Source: JBCDCU01 sp039180865 | GTDB lineage: Bacteria; Pseudomonadota; Alphaproteobacteria; Rhizobiales; JACESI01 | Assembly (NCBI GenBank): GCA_039180865.1 | Contig: JBCDCZ010000240.1 | Coordinates: 1-6,957 of the forward strand | DNA: 6,957 nt | Reading direction: 5' to 3' | Part shown: piece after piece, positions 6,060 through 6,957 of the stretch | How the letters are laid out: each line of letters starts with the position of its first letter | Position numbering within the stretch: position 1 is the stretch's first letter | Notes under the pieces: generated by a model | What the model saw: only the letters and a program-made list of their open reading frames with translations | The model's database searches: none | Told to the model about the DNA's origin: nothing | Position numbers and translations under genes: made by a program

Positions 6060-6527
6060 GTGATCATCCGACCATTCAAGACCCGTGATGCCACCGCGCT
6101 TTCCGAGATCTTTCATGCGTCCGTTCACGTCATCGGCTCGCGTAACTATAGCACTCAGCAGGTGAACGCCTGGAGCCCTCACCCTGTTTCGGAGGAGGCG
6201 TTTGTCGCGCGCGTTTCGGATGGTCGTTCAGTTTATGTCGCCGTCGATGAAAACTACAAACCCATTGGCTTTATCGAACTCGAAAACGATGGCCATATCG
6301 ATTGCTTTTATTGCGACCCGTCTGTCGTCGGAACCGGTGTTGGATCCGCACTCTACGATCATCTTGAAAAGGCCGCTTTCGCCCTGGAACTGGATCGCCT
6401 TGACGTTGCCGCCAGCGAAGCGGCAAAGCCCTTCTTTCGCGGCAAGGGCTTCCATCTCGTCCGGCGCCAGAATGTCGAACGCAATGGTGTTCCCCTCCAC
6501 AATTACCTGATGGAAAAACACCTTTAG
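6060..6527 (+). CDS. GNAT family N-acetyltransferase, YafP-like
   Basis: A 155-residue single-domain GNAT protein. The N-terminal IRPFKTRDATAL and the following helices, with Y30-S-T-Q-Q-V-N-A-W38, fit the substrate side. The core strand GFIELENDGHID (70-81) leads to the acetyl-CoA pyrophosphate loop at residues 90-95 (V-G-T-G-V-G), and the C-terminus has AAKPFFRGKGF followed by VERNGVPLHNYLM. The AKPFF-GF ending and the YS-QQ-AW segment closely resemble E. coli YafP as I remember it, an acetyltransferase of the SOS-linked dinB operon. The substrate here is unknown. The loop normally begins with Q or R; here that place is V90. The start is GTG 6060 with GAAGG at 6045-6049 upstream; no better in-frame start is apparent. 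The gene appears monocistronic. Confidence 0.92.
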   Translation: MIIRPFKTRDATALSEIFHASVHVIGSRNYSTQQVNAWSPHPVSEEAFVARVSDGRSVYVAVDENYKPIGFIELENDGHIDCFYCDPSVVGTGVGSALYDHLEKAAFALELDRLDVAASEAAKPFFRGKGFHLVRRQNVERNGVPLHNYLMEKHL

Positions 6528-6572
6528 TCGCAGTCTACCACCGACAGCGATCCGTCCGAAGCCATGCATGAA

Positions 6573-6589
6573 CGTATGGCCACTATACG
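6573..6589. repeat. Short inverted repeat upstream of the methyltransferase gene
   Basis: CGTAT and ATACG form perfect 5-bp arms around a 7-bp spacer. A self-complementary CATGCATG sits just upstream at 6563-6570. Both lie in the 127-bp gap between the acetyltransferase stop and the methyltransferase start. They could form an operator, but elements this short occur by chance. Confidence 0.3.
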
Positions 6590-6641
6590 AATTTCGATAA
6601 TATTCAGCGCAAAAATGCACAGCTATATCGCCTTCGGTCAC

Positions 6642-6649
6642 AAAGGAGG
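6642..6649 (+). promoter_or_regulatory. Strong Shine-Dalgarno sequence of the methyltransferase gene
   Basis: AAAGGAGG stands 5 nt before ATG 6655. It is the best ribosome-binding site in the window and fixes the start of the partial gene. Confidence 0.85.
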
Positions 6650-6654
6650 CAGCA

Positions 6655-6957
6655 ATGCGCACTTCACTTTCATACCTTCCAAATACTCCTGATACACCCC
6701 GACCATGGGACATTGTCGCAGATGGATATGCGACTGGCGCGATGGATTTCTTTCGTGCCTATAGCGAGGCGGCACTCGATTTCGTGCCGGTCGAACCGGG
6801 TCACCACATCGCCGATATTGCTTGCGGTCCGGGCACATTGTCTCTGATCGCAGCACGAAAAGGCGTATCGGTCTCAGCACTCGATTTCTCGACGAACATG
6901 CTGAGACATCTTGAGAGCCGAATTACCGCTGACGGCCTCAACACGATCAGCACGCAC
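6655..6957 (+). CDS. Class I SAM-dependent methyltransferase, N-terminal part (3' end outside window)
   Basis: The first 101 residues are in the window and the frame stays open to the edge. An N-terminal segment PRPWDIVADGYA is followed by the Rossmann-fold motif I, IADIACGPGTLSL (D54 to G60 forming the glycine-rich SAM loop), and by the acidic residue at the end of strand 2, D77 in SALDFSTNML, which should bind the ribose hydroxyls of SAM. This pattern is that of small-molecule methyltransferases of the UbiE/Methyltransf_11/25 type. The substrate-binding part lies beyond the window. The start is set by AAAGGAGG at 6642-6649. It is separated from the acetyltransferase by 127 bp, so it probably has its own promoter. 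Confidence 0.88.
   Translation, partial: MRTSLSYLPNTPDTPRPWDIVADGYATGAMDFFRAYSEAALDFVPVEPGHHIADIACGPGTLSLIAARKGVSVSALDFSTNMLRHLESRITADGLNTISTH

Noticed and set aside
6228..6713. Minus-strand open frame of 161 codons over the acetyltransferase and the following gap
   Set aside because: It is antisense to a clear GNAT domain and to the methyltransferase start with its strong Shine-Dalgarno sequence. Its protein has no recognisable motif.

Overview
The window looks like a piece of an alphaproteobacterial chromosome. It has moderately high GC by eye, densely packed genes, 4-bp ATGA gene overlaps, several GTG starts, and a two-component/Hpt signalling style common in that class. The class assignment is an inference; no rRNA or other marker gene is present. 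There are nine protein genes, two of them cut by the window edges. I see no tRNA, rRNA, CRISPR array, insertion sequence or integrase.

Left part (1-3040), signalling. The window opens inside the catalytic domain of a histidine kinase, which overlaps by 4 bp a stand-alone CheY-type receiver. Convergent to these, 6 bp away, is a small Hpt phosphotransfer protein. Divergent from the Hpt gene, across a 142-bp AT-rich gap, starts a 576-residue response regulator. It has a canonical receiver, a poorly characterised middle, a cysteine-rich TackOD1-type zinc-ribbon region and a C-terminal domain that resembles a GGDEF domain lacking its catalytic signature. Together these are the parts of a phosphorelay: kinase, receiver, Hpt, terminal response regulator.

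Middle (3037-5384), glycan synthesis and export. The TackOD1 regulator overlaps by 4 bp a membrane-bound processive family 2 glycosyltransferase with D, DxD, ED and QxxRW motifs. A HlyD-type membrane-fusion protein follows 5 bp later. The three genes appear to form one operon, so the phosphorelay probably controls production of an extracellular polysaccharide. The glycosyltransferase has no PilZ domain, so the TackOD1/GGDEF-like regulator is a candidate post-translational switch. This layout is the most interesting content of the window.

Right part (5432-6957), unrelated accessory genes. A small three-helix membrane protein resembling the Pycsar effector family (PycTM) stands on the minus strand with no nucleotide cyclase in view. 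A YafP-like GNAT acetyltransferase diverges from it. The 5' end of a class I SAM-dependent methyltransferase, with a strong Shine-Dalgarno sequence, runs off the right edge.
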